This document shows positions 35,718 through 44,348 of a stretch of 64,000 nucleotides of DNA, piece after piece (positions within the stretch are counted from its first letter, which is position 1; each line of letters opens with the position of its first letter). The notes below the pieces were generated by a model. That model was not told the origin of the DNA. It worked only from the letters and a program-made list of their open reading frames with translations, and made no database searches. Source of the DNA: Mangrovimonas sp. ST2L15 (lineage in GTDB: Bacteria > Bacteroidota > Bacteroidia > Flavobacteriales > Flavobacteriaceae); contig NZ_LBIQ01000030.1 in the NCBI RefSeq assembly GCF_001280515.1, positions 620,001 through 684,000 of the forward strand. The letters run 5' to 3'. A program made the translations under genes and the position numbers.

Positions 35718-35746
35718 AAAAACCCAAACGCTTCGTTTGGGTTTAG
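35718..35746 (-). terminator. Intrinsic terminator after the TonB receptor gene
   Basis: 11-bp perfect stem AAACCCAAACG / CGTTTGGGTTT with loop CTT (35720-35744); read on the - strand it is followed by a T run. Confidence 0.9.
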
Positions 35747-35765
35747 ATTCTATGTGTTTTTATCC

Positions 35766-37592
35766 CTATTTAAATCTATAATTAAGACCGAAAAGAAGGT
35801 TGCCTTTTGGCATGGGAACTAAGTTCGTTTCATAATATTCTTCATTAAAAATATTGTTGGCAAAAACTGAAAGTTCCAATTGGTTGATGATAACCGATAA
35901 CCCAGCGTCATACACAGTGTAAGCTTGTCCAGAGGTTCTTTCGGCATATTTATATACAATCGTAGGTTGTAAAATATTAAAGAAACGTCCTTTATAGGTT
36001 GCGGTTACTTGATGTTTTAAAGAATTGATGGAATAGCGCGAGAAAGCAATATCCAAATCTTTGACTTCGTCATCAATAAAGGTATAACCTAAATCCATGA
36101 GTTGTATAGCACCTGCTATATCAAAACGATAATTGATATTGGCCTCAAATCCTTTGGTGTTCAAATCTCTGATATTAGTAGCTTGCCAAAGATCATCTTC
36201 ATTTTCCTTGACATAGTCAATCAATTTTTTGGAATCACGATTAAAGAATGCCAAAGATCCATTCCATTTTGCACCTAGATATTTGATACCTATTTCCTCT
36301 GCCATAGCCTCTTCAGGATCCAATTGGTCGTTACCCAAAGTCGTTGGGTCGCTGTAGTACAGGTCAGTATAGGTTGGGATTCGGTAAGTATAACCAACAT
36401 TTCCATAAAATTTAAATTGTTCTGAAATGGAATACCCAATGTCAACCCCTGGGAAGGCATGAAACTTAAAATCTGAAAAATAGGTCAGAGCAACTCCAGG
36501 AGTCACATCTAGTTTATCATTTAGAAACTTGAAACGATGCTCGAGGAAAAAATTGGTCATGAAGCGTTCGCGGTCCCCTAAATTATTGCTGGAAAGATAT
36601 ACTTGTGCCAAATCAACCCCAAATCCTGTTGTTCCTAAAGAAGATGAATAAGATCCATGAAGTTCGGCAGCAACTTTGTTGGTGATATGTAAATTTCTGT
36701 AAACCTCGGGGTTGCTACGAATGAAAACATATTCATCCTGATTTCTTCTCCAGTACAATCTCGGTTTTAAGGTGAGGTTGTTATGTTTGTAAACAGAAGA
36801 AAGTCCTACCAAACTTGCTTGGGTTTCTTCATATTGATCGGTTGCAGATGGGGTAGAATAAAAACCATTGGCGCCAAATTTACGCTCCTGAAATGTTGCA
36901 ATGAAATCAATAGGCATATGGTTCTTGTTAAAGCTACTTTTGATAAAATAGTTTTGGTTGTCATAATCGGTATTATAGCGATATCCTTCAGAAGTATTTC
37001 TAGAATAATGCACCAAATGAGAGGTATTCTGTAAATTACTGCTCACCGTAACTTCTGCATTTTTTTGACCAAAAGAGCCACCTTGAACTCCTAATTTCAC
37101 CTGGTTTTCCAAAGCTTTTTTAGTAACAATGTTCACTGCACCAGTAAAAGCATTTTGACCAAAAACTCTGGCTGCCGGTCCTTTTATAATTTCGATGCGT
37201 TCTATGACATCTAAAGGTAAGATAAGGTTCATGGTATGATGACCTGTTTGGGCGTCTTCCAGTTTTATTCCATCAATTAAAAGAAGGGTTTGGTCAAAAC
37301 TCCCACCTCTAATGTATAAATCAGCTTGTGAACCGGCGGTACCTCTACGTCTTATATCAACCCCGGCTACCTGCTGCAATAAATCCACTACATTGGTAGC
37401 GGCACTTTTTTGGATCATTTCCGAGTTGATGACGGTGATGGTTCTAGAATTTTCTTTAAATGGAAGTTCAATTCTGGAAGAGATAATCACCACTGAGTCT
37501 AAATCTTGTTGAGGGAAATCCTGAGCTTGTGTCAAGAAGATACCTGCGAGAAAACTAGCTAAGAGGAGATTTAATTTCATAGTATATTTCAT
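35766..37592 (-). CDS. TonB-dependent outer-membrane receptor, BtuB-like
   Basis: 608 residues with a signal peptide ending LTQAQ, a plug domain (about 30-160, with VDLLQQVAGVDIRRRG, LYIRGGSFDQTLLLIDGI and RIEIIKGPAARVFGQNAFTGAVNIVTK) and a barrel ending in LLFGLNYRFK. It lacks the N-terminal carboxypeptidase-like domain of SusC types and is closest to BtuB/CirA-type small-molecule receptors. It diverges from a MocR regulator and a sodium symporter, so these three genes probably import one compound. No cobalamin riboswitch fits in the 70-base gap, which argues against vitamin B12. Confidence 0.9.
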   Translation of the reverse strand: MKYTMKLNLLLASFLAGIFLTQAQDFPQQDLDSVVIISSRIELPFKENSRTITVINSEMIQKSAATNVVDLLQQVAGVDIRRRGTAGSQADLYIRGGSFDQTLLLIDGIKLEDAQTGHHTMNLILPLDVIERIEIIKGPAARVFGQNAFTGAVNIVTKKALENQVKLGVQGGSFGQKNAEVTVSSNLQNTSHLVHYSRNTSEGYRYNTDYDNQNYFIKSSFNKNHMPIDFIATFQERKFGANGFYSTPSATDQYEETQASLVGLSSVYKHNNLTLKPRLYWRRNQDEYVFIRSNPEVYRNLHITNKVAAELHGSYSSSLGTTGFGVDLAQVYLSSNNLGDRERFMTNFFLEHRFKFLNDKLDVTPGVALTYFSDFKFHAFPGVDIGYSISEQFKFYGNVGYTYRIPTYTDLYYSDPTTLGNDQLDPEEAMAEEIGIKYLGAKWNGSLAFFNRDSKKLIDYVKENEDDLWQATNIRDLNTKGFEANINYRFDIAGAIQLMDLGYTFIDDEVKDLDIAFSRYSINSLKHQVTATYKGRFFNILQPTIVYKYAERTSGQAYTVYDAGLSVIINQLELSVFANNIFNEEYYETNLVPMPKGNLLFGLNYRFK

Positions 37593-37614
37593 TAGGGATT
37601 TTTAAAAAACGATG

Positions 37615-37622
37615 CAAAATTC
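37615..37622 (-). promoter_or_regulatory. Candidate -7 box for the TonB receptor gene
   Basis: GAATTTTG on the - strand, one mismatch from TANNTTTG. The -33 region would fall at about 37641-37644, in the centre of the inverted repeat of the MocR operator. Confidence 0.4.
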
Positions 37623-37630
37623 GTAATTTT

Positions 37631-37680
37631 CCGGATTAGTAAACTAGTCCAGTTTTAAATCAATGAATAGTCCGGTTTTA
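37631..37680. promoter_or_regulatory. Three-copy operator of the MocR regulator
   Basis: The decamer AMTARTCCRG occurs three times: inverted at 37631-37640 (CCGGATTAGT), direct at 37643-37652 (ACTAGTCCAG) and direct at 37666-37675 (AATAGTCCGG). The first two form a near-perfect palindrome with a 2-base centre; the direct copies match at 13 of 15 positions through TTTTA and start 23 bases apart. The last overlaps codons 2-6 of the regulator itself. Inverted plus direct half-sites suit a domain-swapped MocR dimer and imply control of both divergent genes. Confidence 0.6.
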
Positions 37681-39162
37681 GATCGAGTAAAACAATTAAT
37701 ACAAGTCGATAAATCGGCTACCCAGCCCGTTTATGTTCAAATTTCCCAACAAATAATCAATGCTATACAAAGGGGATATATAACTAAAGGTACAAAACTT
37801 CCTGGTACACGGGTGTTTTCCAAAGCTTTAAATATACATAGGAACACGGCTGTGGCTGTTTATAATGAATTGGCAGCGCAAGGATGGGTAGAAATCTTGG
37901 CAAATAAGGGATCTTTTGTACTGGTTCCTGAAAGGAAGAAAGAAGCGATTGTAGCACATGCATTTCAAGTGGATCAAATCAATAGGTATCCCGATAAAAC
38001 AGGTTTTCCATTTCAAGCTTCCTTTCATTTGGCTTCTACCAGAGAATATTCAGAGGCAAAAATTAGTATCAATGATGGTCAGCCAGATTTGAGATTGCAT
38101 CCTGCCCATCAGTTTTCTAGATGGTACAATTCTACTTTAAAGCGTAGAAACTTGCCGAGTAAATGGCATCAAAATGAAGACTCCTTCTATTTTAATTATG
38201 AGACTCAGTTGTGTAACTTTTTGAATGCTACTCGTGGGTTCAATATGAAGCCTCAAAATTTGATTAGTACCAGAAGTACCGAAATGAGCTTGTATGTGGT
38301 CTCTCAATTGCTTTTGAAAAAAAGGGATGTGGTTTTGGTAGGTGATTTAAGTAACTATTCTGCCAATAGAATCTTTCAACAAGTAGGTGCCGATGTAAAA
38401 GTTATTCCGGTTGATCAAGATGGTTTGGATGTCAATTATATAAAAACCCATTTTATCAAGAAATCTATTAGGTGTGTCTATATAAATCCGCAAAGGCATT
38501 ATCCCTCCAATCAAACATTAAGTGCTGAAAGGCGTCTGCAGCTTTTGGAGTTGGCCAAAGAATATCAATTTGCCATCATTGAAGATGATTTTGATTATGA
38601 TTTTCAGTATGAAGGTTCGCCTATGTTGCCTTTAGCAAGCTCTGATACACACGGAATGGTAATTTATTTGGGCAAGTTTGGTCAATCTTTATTTCCGAGT
38701 TTTCAAACCGGTTTTGTAGTAGCTCCTAAAAACTTGATTTCTGAGGCTAAAAATTATTTGGAATTACTAGATGCCCAAGGCGATTTGATTCAGCAACAAA
38801 TGCTATCTGCGCTTATCTATGAAGGTGAAATCCACCGCTATTTAAAAAAGAATGTGTTGCTTTATAAACAGCGACTGGAGGTTTTATGTAACCAATTAGA
38901 TTTTCATTTTGGAGATATTTTAAAATGGGAAAAACCTACTGGTGGACTTGCGATTTGGCTACAATTTACTGAGCCAATTTCCTTGGTTCGTTTTTCAGAA
39001 GAGAGTGTCAAGGAAAATGTCTTTCTTCCCAAAACTATTTTATATCAAGATAAGAATACTTGCGCCATCCGTTTTGGGTTTGGTCAACTTAATGAAACAG
39101 AAATAGAGTACGTTATAGATAGCTTGAAAAGTGCCTATTTAAGGATCGCAAAATCTCACTAG
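37663..39162 (+). CDS. MocR/PdxR-family regulator lacking the PLP lysine
   Basis: 499 residues: a GntR winged helix at about 14-85 (PVYVQISQQI, LPGTRVFSKALNIHRNTAVAVYNEL, GSFV) joined to a type I aminotransferase fold (about 135-495). The cofactor Asp is present (IIEDDFDYDF, Asp309), and the terminal Arg in AIRFGFG. Where GabR-type proteins read GTFSKTLxPxxRxG, with Lys as the Schiff base, this one has YLGKFGQSLFPSFQTG: Gln341 replaces Lys and Gln348 replaces Arg. The usual GxQQA phosphate loop reads TRSTEMSL. It may bind ligand without a PLP aldimine. It diverges from the TonB receptor and precedes a symporter. Confidence 0.88.
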   Translation: MNSPVLDRVKQLIQVDKSATQPVYVQISQQIINAIQRGYITKGTKLPGTRVFSKALNIHRNTAVAVYNELAAQGWVEILANKGSFVLVPERKKEAIVAHAFQVDQINRYPDKTGFPFQASFHLASTREYSEAKISINDGQPDLRLHPAHQFSRWYNSTLKRRNLPSKWHQNEDSFYFNYETQLCNFLNATRGFNMKPQNLISTRSTEMSLYVVSQLLLKKRDVVLVGDLSNYSANRIFQQVGADVKVIPVDQDGLDVNYIKTHFIKKSIRCVYINPQRHYPSNQTLSAERRLQLLELAKEYQFAIIEDDFDYDFQYEGSPMLPLASSDTHGMVIYLGKFGQSLFPSFQTGFVVAPKNLISEAKNYLELLDAQGDLIQQQMLSALIYEGEIHRYLKKNVLLYKQRLEVLCNQLDFHFGDILKWEKPTGGLAIWLQFTEPISLVRFSEESVKENVFLPKTILYQDKNTCAIRFGFGQLNETEIEYVIDSLKSAYLRIAKSH

Positions 39163-39242
39163 GTTTAGAATATTATTGAATGAAATCAAATTGTGGAATG
39201 CTTGAAGTTTATATTATATTTAGCAGATAAATAAACGCTTTC

Positions 39243-40985
39243 ATGATTCATCTTTCTTCCTTAGACTTTGTTATAATTGCTTTGTTCTTTGCATTTTCTA
39301 TCCTAATAGGTATTGTAGTCTCCAAAAAATCAGGGGAAAATAGCTCTGAGTTTTTTCTTTCTGGACGAAACATGCCGTGGTGGCTGTTGGGGGTATCTAT
39401 GGTAGCAACAACCTTTGCAGCTGATACACCTGGATTGGTTACTGAATTGGTGAGAACCAATGGGGTTTCTGGGAACTGGGTTTGGTGGGCTCTGTTGCTT
39501 ACGGGAATGCTCACCGTATTCTTTTATGCCAAACTATGGCGAAAATCTGGAATTACTACGGATTTAGAATTTTATGAATTGCGGTATTCTGGGAAACCAG
39601 CTAGTTTTTTAAGAGGATTTCGCGCTATTTATTTGGGGGTTATTTTTAATATAATCACTATGGCCGGTGTTTGTTTGGCCGGCTCTAAAATTGCCAATAT
39701 TTTATTGGGATTATCCCAACAAGAAACGCTGCTATATTCTTCAATTATAGTAGTCATTTATTCATCCTTAGGAGGTTTAAAGGGGGTATTGATTACAGAT
39801 TTCTTTCAATTTCTTTTGGCCATGGTTGGGTCTGTTTGGGCGACAATTTATATTGTTAATTTGCCTGAGATTGGTGGAATGGGAGAGCTTTTGCAACATG
39901 AAAATGTTTCAGGAAAACTTAATATCCTTCCAGACTTCTCAAATACTGAAACATTAATAACGTTGTTTATCATCCCATTTGCGGTGCAATGGTGGAGTAC
40001 TTGGTATCCTGGAGCAGAACCCGGAGGTGGTGGATATATTGCACAACGTATGTTGGCCGCCAAGGATGAAAAGCACGCCACTTGGGCGACTCTGTTTTTT
40101 AATTTTGCTCATTATGCTTTAAGGCCGTGGCCATGGATTCTCGTAGGTTTGGCTTCTTTGGTTGTGTTCCCTTCTTTAGAGAGTATTGGAGTCGCCTTTC
40201 CTGGTTTGCATGAGGATATGCACGGTCATGATGTGGCCTATGCGGCTATGATGACTTATTTGCCTGCAGGCTTAATCGGTTTGGTGATTACCTCTCTCGC
40301 AGCCGCCTTTATGAGTACGATTTCCACACAATTGAATTGGGGTAGTTCCTATATTGTTAACGACTTTTATGGAAGATTTATAAATGAAGGTGCTAGCGAA
40401 AAGCAGAAAGTGCTCGTTGGTAGAATTTCTACCGTGCTATTAATGGTGTGCGCTGCCTTATTTTCCTTTTATATCAAATCAGCTAAAGACGTTTTTGATC
40501 TGTTGTTACAAATAGGAGCAGGGACTGGACTGTTGTTTATTCTTAGATGGTTTTGGAAGCAAATTAATCCGTACAGCGAGATTGCGGCCATGGTGATTTC
40601 ATTCATTATTGCGGTAGTGTTTTTTGTTAATGGAAAATTGGAACAACCTTGGTTTGAGTTACAAGGCTATATGCAATTGATAATTGGTGTGGTCTTAACC
40701 ACTATAGGGTGGATTGTTGTGACCTTAATGACACCGCGAAGTAATCAAGAAACACTTGAACATTTTGAAAATGTAGCCTTTGGTAATGAAAGTAAATTCA
40801 AAAATATTGGTTATAAGATATTAGCTTTCTTTCTTGGTGTCATAGGAACTTACAGCGTGTTGTTTGCTACTGGTTATTATATTTATGGTAAAACCTTGGC
40901 CGCATTCTTATTGACTGTTGTAGCAATCATATGTGCCTTTGTTTTGAAAAGAATTTGGAACAAGGTTCTTGATGAGGTGGAATAA
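39243..40985 (+). CDS. Sodium:solute symporter (SSS family)
   Basis: 580 residues with 13 or more predicted membrane helices. The early SGRNMPWWLLGVSMVATTFAADTPG is the SSS signature region, and YSSLGGLKGVLITDFFQF and LAAAFMSTISTQLNWGSSY carry the usual sodium-site residues. WWSTWYPGAEPGGGGYIAQRM is typical of the flavobacterial branch. It starts 80 bases after the MocR gene. A likely inner-membrane partner of the TonB receptor across the regulator; substrate unknown. A near-consensus TATATTTA (39215-39222) may give it its own promoter. Confidence 0.9.
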   Translation: MIHLSSLDFVIIALFFAFSILIGIVVSKKSGENSSEFFLSGRNMPWWLLGVSMVATTFAADTPGLVTELVRTNGVSGNWVWWALLLTGMLTVFFYAKLWRKSGITTDLEFYELRYSGKPASFLRGFRAIYLGVIFNIITMAGVCLAGSKIANILLGLSQQETLLYSSIIVVIYSSLGGLKGVLITDFFQFLLAMVGSVWATIYIVNLPEIGGMGELLQHENVSGKLNILPDFSNTETLITLFIIPFAVQWWSTWYPGAEPGGGGYIAQRMLAAKDEKHATWATLFFNFAHYALRPWPWILVGLASLVVFPSLESIGVAFPGLHEDMHGHDVAYAAMMTYLPAGLIGLVITSLAAAFMSTISTQLNWGSSYIVNDFYGRFINEGASEKQKVLVGRISTVLLMVCAALFSFYIKSAKDVFDLLLQIGAGTGLLFILRWFWKQINPYSEIAAMVISFIIAVVFFVNGKLEQPWFELQGYMQLIIGVVLTTIGWIVVTLMTPRSNQETLEHFENVAFGNESKFKNIGYKILAFFLGVIGTYSVLFATGYYIYGKTLAAFLLTVVAIICAFVLKRIWNKVLDEVE

Positions 40986-41146
40986 ACTTTAGAAGCTAAT
41001 TTTACCCAAACGATATTTAAATGCTTAATTATCAATAAAATAAAATTTTGTTTATTAAATATCTGGTATGTTGATAGGAATAGAGGGCAATATAATAAGT
41101 GAGTAACCTAAATTTACCTATCTTCCTAACATTATAAATTCCATAT

Positions 41147-43369
41147 ATGTTGAATAAATTAACCGCTTATCCCAAACGAGTTGATCTTGATAATTGTGAG
41201 GATGAACCTATTCAGTTTATAGGGCAAGTTCAAAATCATGGATTTTTGCTTGTCATAGACAGTCAGAGGAACATACTACAATGCAGTGCTAATATCAAAA
41301 GTTTTTTAGGGATTGAAGCTGAAACAATTCTAGAAAGTACCTTTAATAAATTCCTTAGTAGAGAGTCTTATGATAAGTATCTGAATTGGGAATCGGATGG
41401 GGTTGATCATATACCTTTTATTGTAAATTTTGGCGATAAGGAATTTGTTTGTATTCCTCATAGACAAGACGAGTTGATTCTACTTGATTTTGAAAAGGTA
41501 AATGAAGATTGGAATCCAGAAGAATTTCAGCAATCCATGATTTCGGTGTTCAGAAAGTTATCATCTACGCAATCTTTGAATGAGCTGTGTGATAAAGCTG
41601 CTAATTTGATCAAAGAACTTTTGGAGTATGATAGAGTGATGATTTACCAGTTTGATGAAAAGTGGAATGGAACTGTCATTGCAGAGTCTAGAGAAGACCA
41701 TTTGGAGTCTTGGCTAGGATTGCATTATCCAGCTGGTGATATTCCTGCTAATGCCAGAAGATTGTTCCTAGAGCAGGGAGTTCGGATACTTAGTAATATC
41801 CGTGAGCAATATGCGCCGTTGGTGCCAAGTTTAAATCCTTTGACTCAAGCTTTAGTTAATATGGGCAAATCCCATTTAAGAGGTTCAAGTGCTATTCATA
41901 TTGAGTATTTAGAAAACATGAAGGTGGAGGCCACCTTAAATTGTGCCATTGTTCATAATGGAATATTATGGGGACTTATATCCTGCCATCATTATAATAG
42001 TAAATTCATTGATTATAGAAAAAGACAATCTTGTTCGCTTCTCGCAGAGATGTTTTCAACTCAAATTAGTCAGAAATTATCAAACACCTATTTGGCCAGG
42101 ATTAATCAATCAAGTTTTGTAAGGGCAAAAATCACTGAAAATGTCAGTAAAAATTGGGATATTATAGAGGGGTTGACTGTATTTGATACGAATGCTACCA
42201 ATTTATTTAAATGTGATGGATTTTGTATCGCTTATAATGAAGAAATCGTCATTTTAGGAGAAACACCAGCGAAAAAAGATATTATTCCTTTGCTGAATAC
42301 CTTACATGATAAGTCACTATTCAATGAAGGGTGTTATGCCACCGATAGTTTGATGAATGTTATCAATTGGACCGAAGAACAAGCAGAGATAGTTTCAGGT
42401 CTGTTGGTTTGCAAGCTTTCAAAGCGGGTTGATGAAGCTTTGTTGTGGTTTAGATCGGAGCAAATTAATGAGGTAAGTTGGGGGGGAGACCCGAAGTCAC
42501 ATCAACACGCAGATAAATCGGTAAGATTAAGTCCAAGAAAATCTTTTGAGAAATGGACAGAGAAAGTAAGGTATACATCACAACCATGGAAAGATTACGA
42601 AATTTCCACAGCATTGGCCCTTACTAATGATATTAAGAATGTGATTGTAACCAAATTTGGAGAGATTTCGCAGCTAAATAATAAGCTTTACAATTTAAAT
42701 CAGGAGTTGGAAAGCTTTAGTTACAGCGTGAGTCATGACTTAAGAGGTCCACTGAGGAGTATTGATGGATTCGCTCAAATTCTATTGGAGGATTATGGAG
42801 AAGTTTTGGATAAGTATGGTAAGGATACTTTAAATACTATTATTGGCTCTGCAGAAAAAATGAACCGATTAATGGATGAGATTCTAAGTTATAGTAGCTT
42901 AAACCAATTGCGGTTACAGATACGGGAGATTGATGTGATAGAACTTTGCGATGAAATTATTCAGGATTTTGGGTTATTAAAAGAATTTCCTTCAACAGAA
43001 TTCTCTATACAAGAAAATATTCCAAAAATTAAGGGAGATAGGACGATGATGTATCAATTATTTTCCAATTTACTTACAAATGCGTTCAAGTATAGTGTTA
43101 AAAGTAATCCACCAAAGATACAAATCAGTCAGTATGTAGCGGATAATCATCACATTTTTCAGGTCAAGGATAATGGAATAGGATTCAATCCTAAGTATAA
43201 AGAAAAAATATTTGGTATCTTTAACAGGTTGTCCAAGGAAGATTTTAAAGGCACTGGTGTTGGATTAGCCATTGCTCAAAGAGTCGTTATTAAACATCAT
43301 GGTGAAATTTGGGCAGATAGTGAAGAGGGAAAGGGAAGTACTTTTAGTTTTTATTTAGAAGAAGATTGA
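41147..43369 (+). CDS. bphP: Bacteriophytochrome histidine kinase
   Basis: 740 residues in canonical order: PAS (about 18-115) with the biliverdin-binding Cys17 near the N-terminus, GAF (about 130-310) with PAGDIP (195-200), His251 and His281, PHY (about 325-490) with the tongue motif PRKSF (463-467), HisKA with phospho-acceptor His530 (SYSVSHDLRGPLR), and HATPase_c with Asn645, DNGIGF (675-680) and GTGVGLA (702-708). It should sense red/far-red light and phosphorylate the regulators encoded directly after it. First gene of a four-gene operon that ends with the chromophore-making heme oxygenase. Confidence 0.96.
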   Translation: MLNKLTAYPKRVDLDNCEDEPIQFIGQVQNHGFLLVIDSQRNILQCSANIKSFLGIEAETILESTFNKFLSRESYDKYLNWESDGVDHIPFIVNFGDKEFVCIPHRQDELILLDFEKVNEDWNPEEFQQSMISVFRKLSSTQSLNELCDKAANLIKELLEYDRVMIYQFDEKWNGTVIAESREDHLESWLGLHYPAGDIPANARRLFLEQGVRILSNIREQYAPLVPSLNPLTQALVNMGKSHLRGSSAIHIEYLENMKVEATLNCAIVHNGILWGLISCHHYNSKFIDYRKRQSCSLLAEMFSTQISQKLSNTYLARINQSSFVRAKITENVSKNWDIIEGLTVFDTNATNLFKCDGFCIAYNEEIVILGETPAKKDIIPLLNTLHDKSLFNEGCYATDSLMNVINWTEEQAEIVSGLLVCKLSKRVDEALLWFRSEQINEVSWGGDPKSHQHADKSVRLSPRKSFEKWTEKVRYTSQPWKDYEISTALALTNDIKNVIVTKFGEISQLNNKLYNLNQELESFSYSVSHDLRGPLRSIDGFAQILLEDYGEVLDKYGKDTLNTIIGSAEKMNRLMDEILSYSSLNQLRLQIREIDVIELCDEIIQDFGLLKEFPSTEFSIQENIPKIKGDRTMMYQLFSNLLTNAFKYSVKSNPPKIQISQYVADNHHIFQVKDNGIGFNPKYKEKIFGIFNRLSKEDFKGTGVGLAIAQRVVIKHHGEIWADSEEGKGSTFSFYLEED

Positions 43370-43370
43370 C

Positions 43371-43784
43371 ATGCAAAAGAAAACGATAGTATACATAGAA
43401 GATAGGCTTGAGGATATCATGTTACTTGAAAGAATTGTTCGCAAAGAATTTAATGATATTCATTTAATTTCTCTGAATGATTCTGAGCAAGTACTTGAAT
43501 TCATTAACAACGGCGAGTTCGCCAAATTATCGGCTAGTTTGGTTTTATTAGATATAAAAATGCCCAAAGTAAATGGGTTTGAACTATTGGAAGCTCTGCA
43601 AGAGTTTATACATTATGAGAATATTCCAAAAATAATTTTCAGCAGCAGTACGCATCTTTCAGATATCAATAAAGCTTATCAATTAAAATGTAATAGCTAC
43701 GTAGAAAAGCCAAAGACTTACCTAGAATTTAAAAACACGCTCAACAGCACCTTATCATATTGGTTAAATATTAATTTAAATTAG
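43371..43784 (+). CDS. Single-domain response regulator (Rcp1-like)
   Basis: 137 residues, receiver domain only: acidic pair Glu10/Asp11, phospho-acceptor Asp61 (VLLDIKMPKVNGFELL), Ser91 and Lys113 (YVEKP). It starts one base after the phytochrome stop codon and matches the small regulators that pair with bacteriophytochromes. With no output domain it must act by protein contact or phosphorelay. Confidence 0.94.
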   Translation: MQKKTIVYIEDRLEDIMLLERIVRKEFNDIHLISLNDSEQVLEFINNGEFAKLSASLVLLDIKMPKVNGFELLEALQEFIHYENIPKIIFSSSTHLSDINKAYQLKCNSYVEKPKTYLEFKNTLNSTLSYWLNINLN

Positions 43785-43787
43785 GGA

Positions 43788-44348
43788 ATGACCACAAAAC
43801 CTATTAGAATACTCATTGTTGAAGACAGCATAACAGATTCCGCCCTTATTCAAAGACAACTCGAAAAAATTTTCACAGAACCTGAAATCAGAGTTAGTGA
43901 TTCCCTGCTTAATGTAAGATATACAGCTAAAACATTTTTTCCGGAAATGGTTTTTACCGACTATGATTTGGATGGTTTTACAGGTGAAGATGTGTTATTG
44001 ACTTTTAAAGAGCTTTTCCCACGCATTCCAATAATTGTTATTACAGGGACACTTAATAGTGAAGAATTGGCGGCAAATGCCATTTTAAATGGCGCTTCAG
44101 GATTCTTTCTCAAAAAGAATATGAATGAACTTGCAGACAGAATGAAGCCAGTAATCAATAAAATTCTCACTGAAAGGAAGGAGTTTTTTGAACGGATGGA
44201 AGAGGAGCAAAAGAGAAGAGATAAACTTCAAAGGGTACATGCCTTGTTGAAAGAAGCTTCAAAACCCACGGATCAGGAGAATGTAAAGGAATATTACGAA
44301 AAACTTTTAAAAGAAATAAGCGACAATCTTGACACCATCATCAAATAA
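43788..44348 (+). CDS. Second response regulator with C-terminal coiled coil
   Basis: 186 residues. Receiver with Glu12/Asp13, Asp58 (VFTDYDLDGFTG), Thr86 and a Lys pair (109-110). The usual proline after the phospho-acceptor (DxxMP) is replaced by Leu. Residues about 125-186 form a highly charged helix with heptad character (ERKEFFERMEEEQKRRDKLQ), possibly a dimerisation or kinase-docking tail. The 3' end overlaps the heme oxygenase by 20 bases. Confidence 0.92.
   Translation: MTTKPIRILIVEDSITDSALIQRQLEKIFTEPEIRVSDSLLNVRYTAKTFFPEMVFTDYDLDGFTGEDVLLTFKELFPRIPIIVITGTLNSEELAANAILNGASGFFLKKNMNELADRMKPVINKILTERKEFFERMEEEQKRRDKLQRVHALLKEASKPTDQENVKEYYEKLLKEISDNLDTIIK

Noticed and set aside
37593-37662. 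Cobalamin riboswitch upstream of the BtuB-like receptor
   Set aside because: The gap is only 70 bases and shows none of the conserved B12-box structure; it is better explained as a regulator operator.
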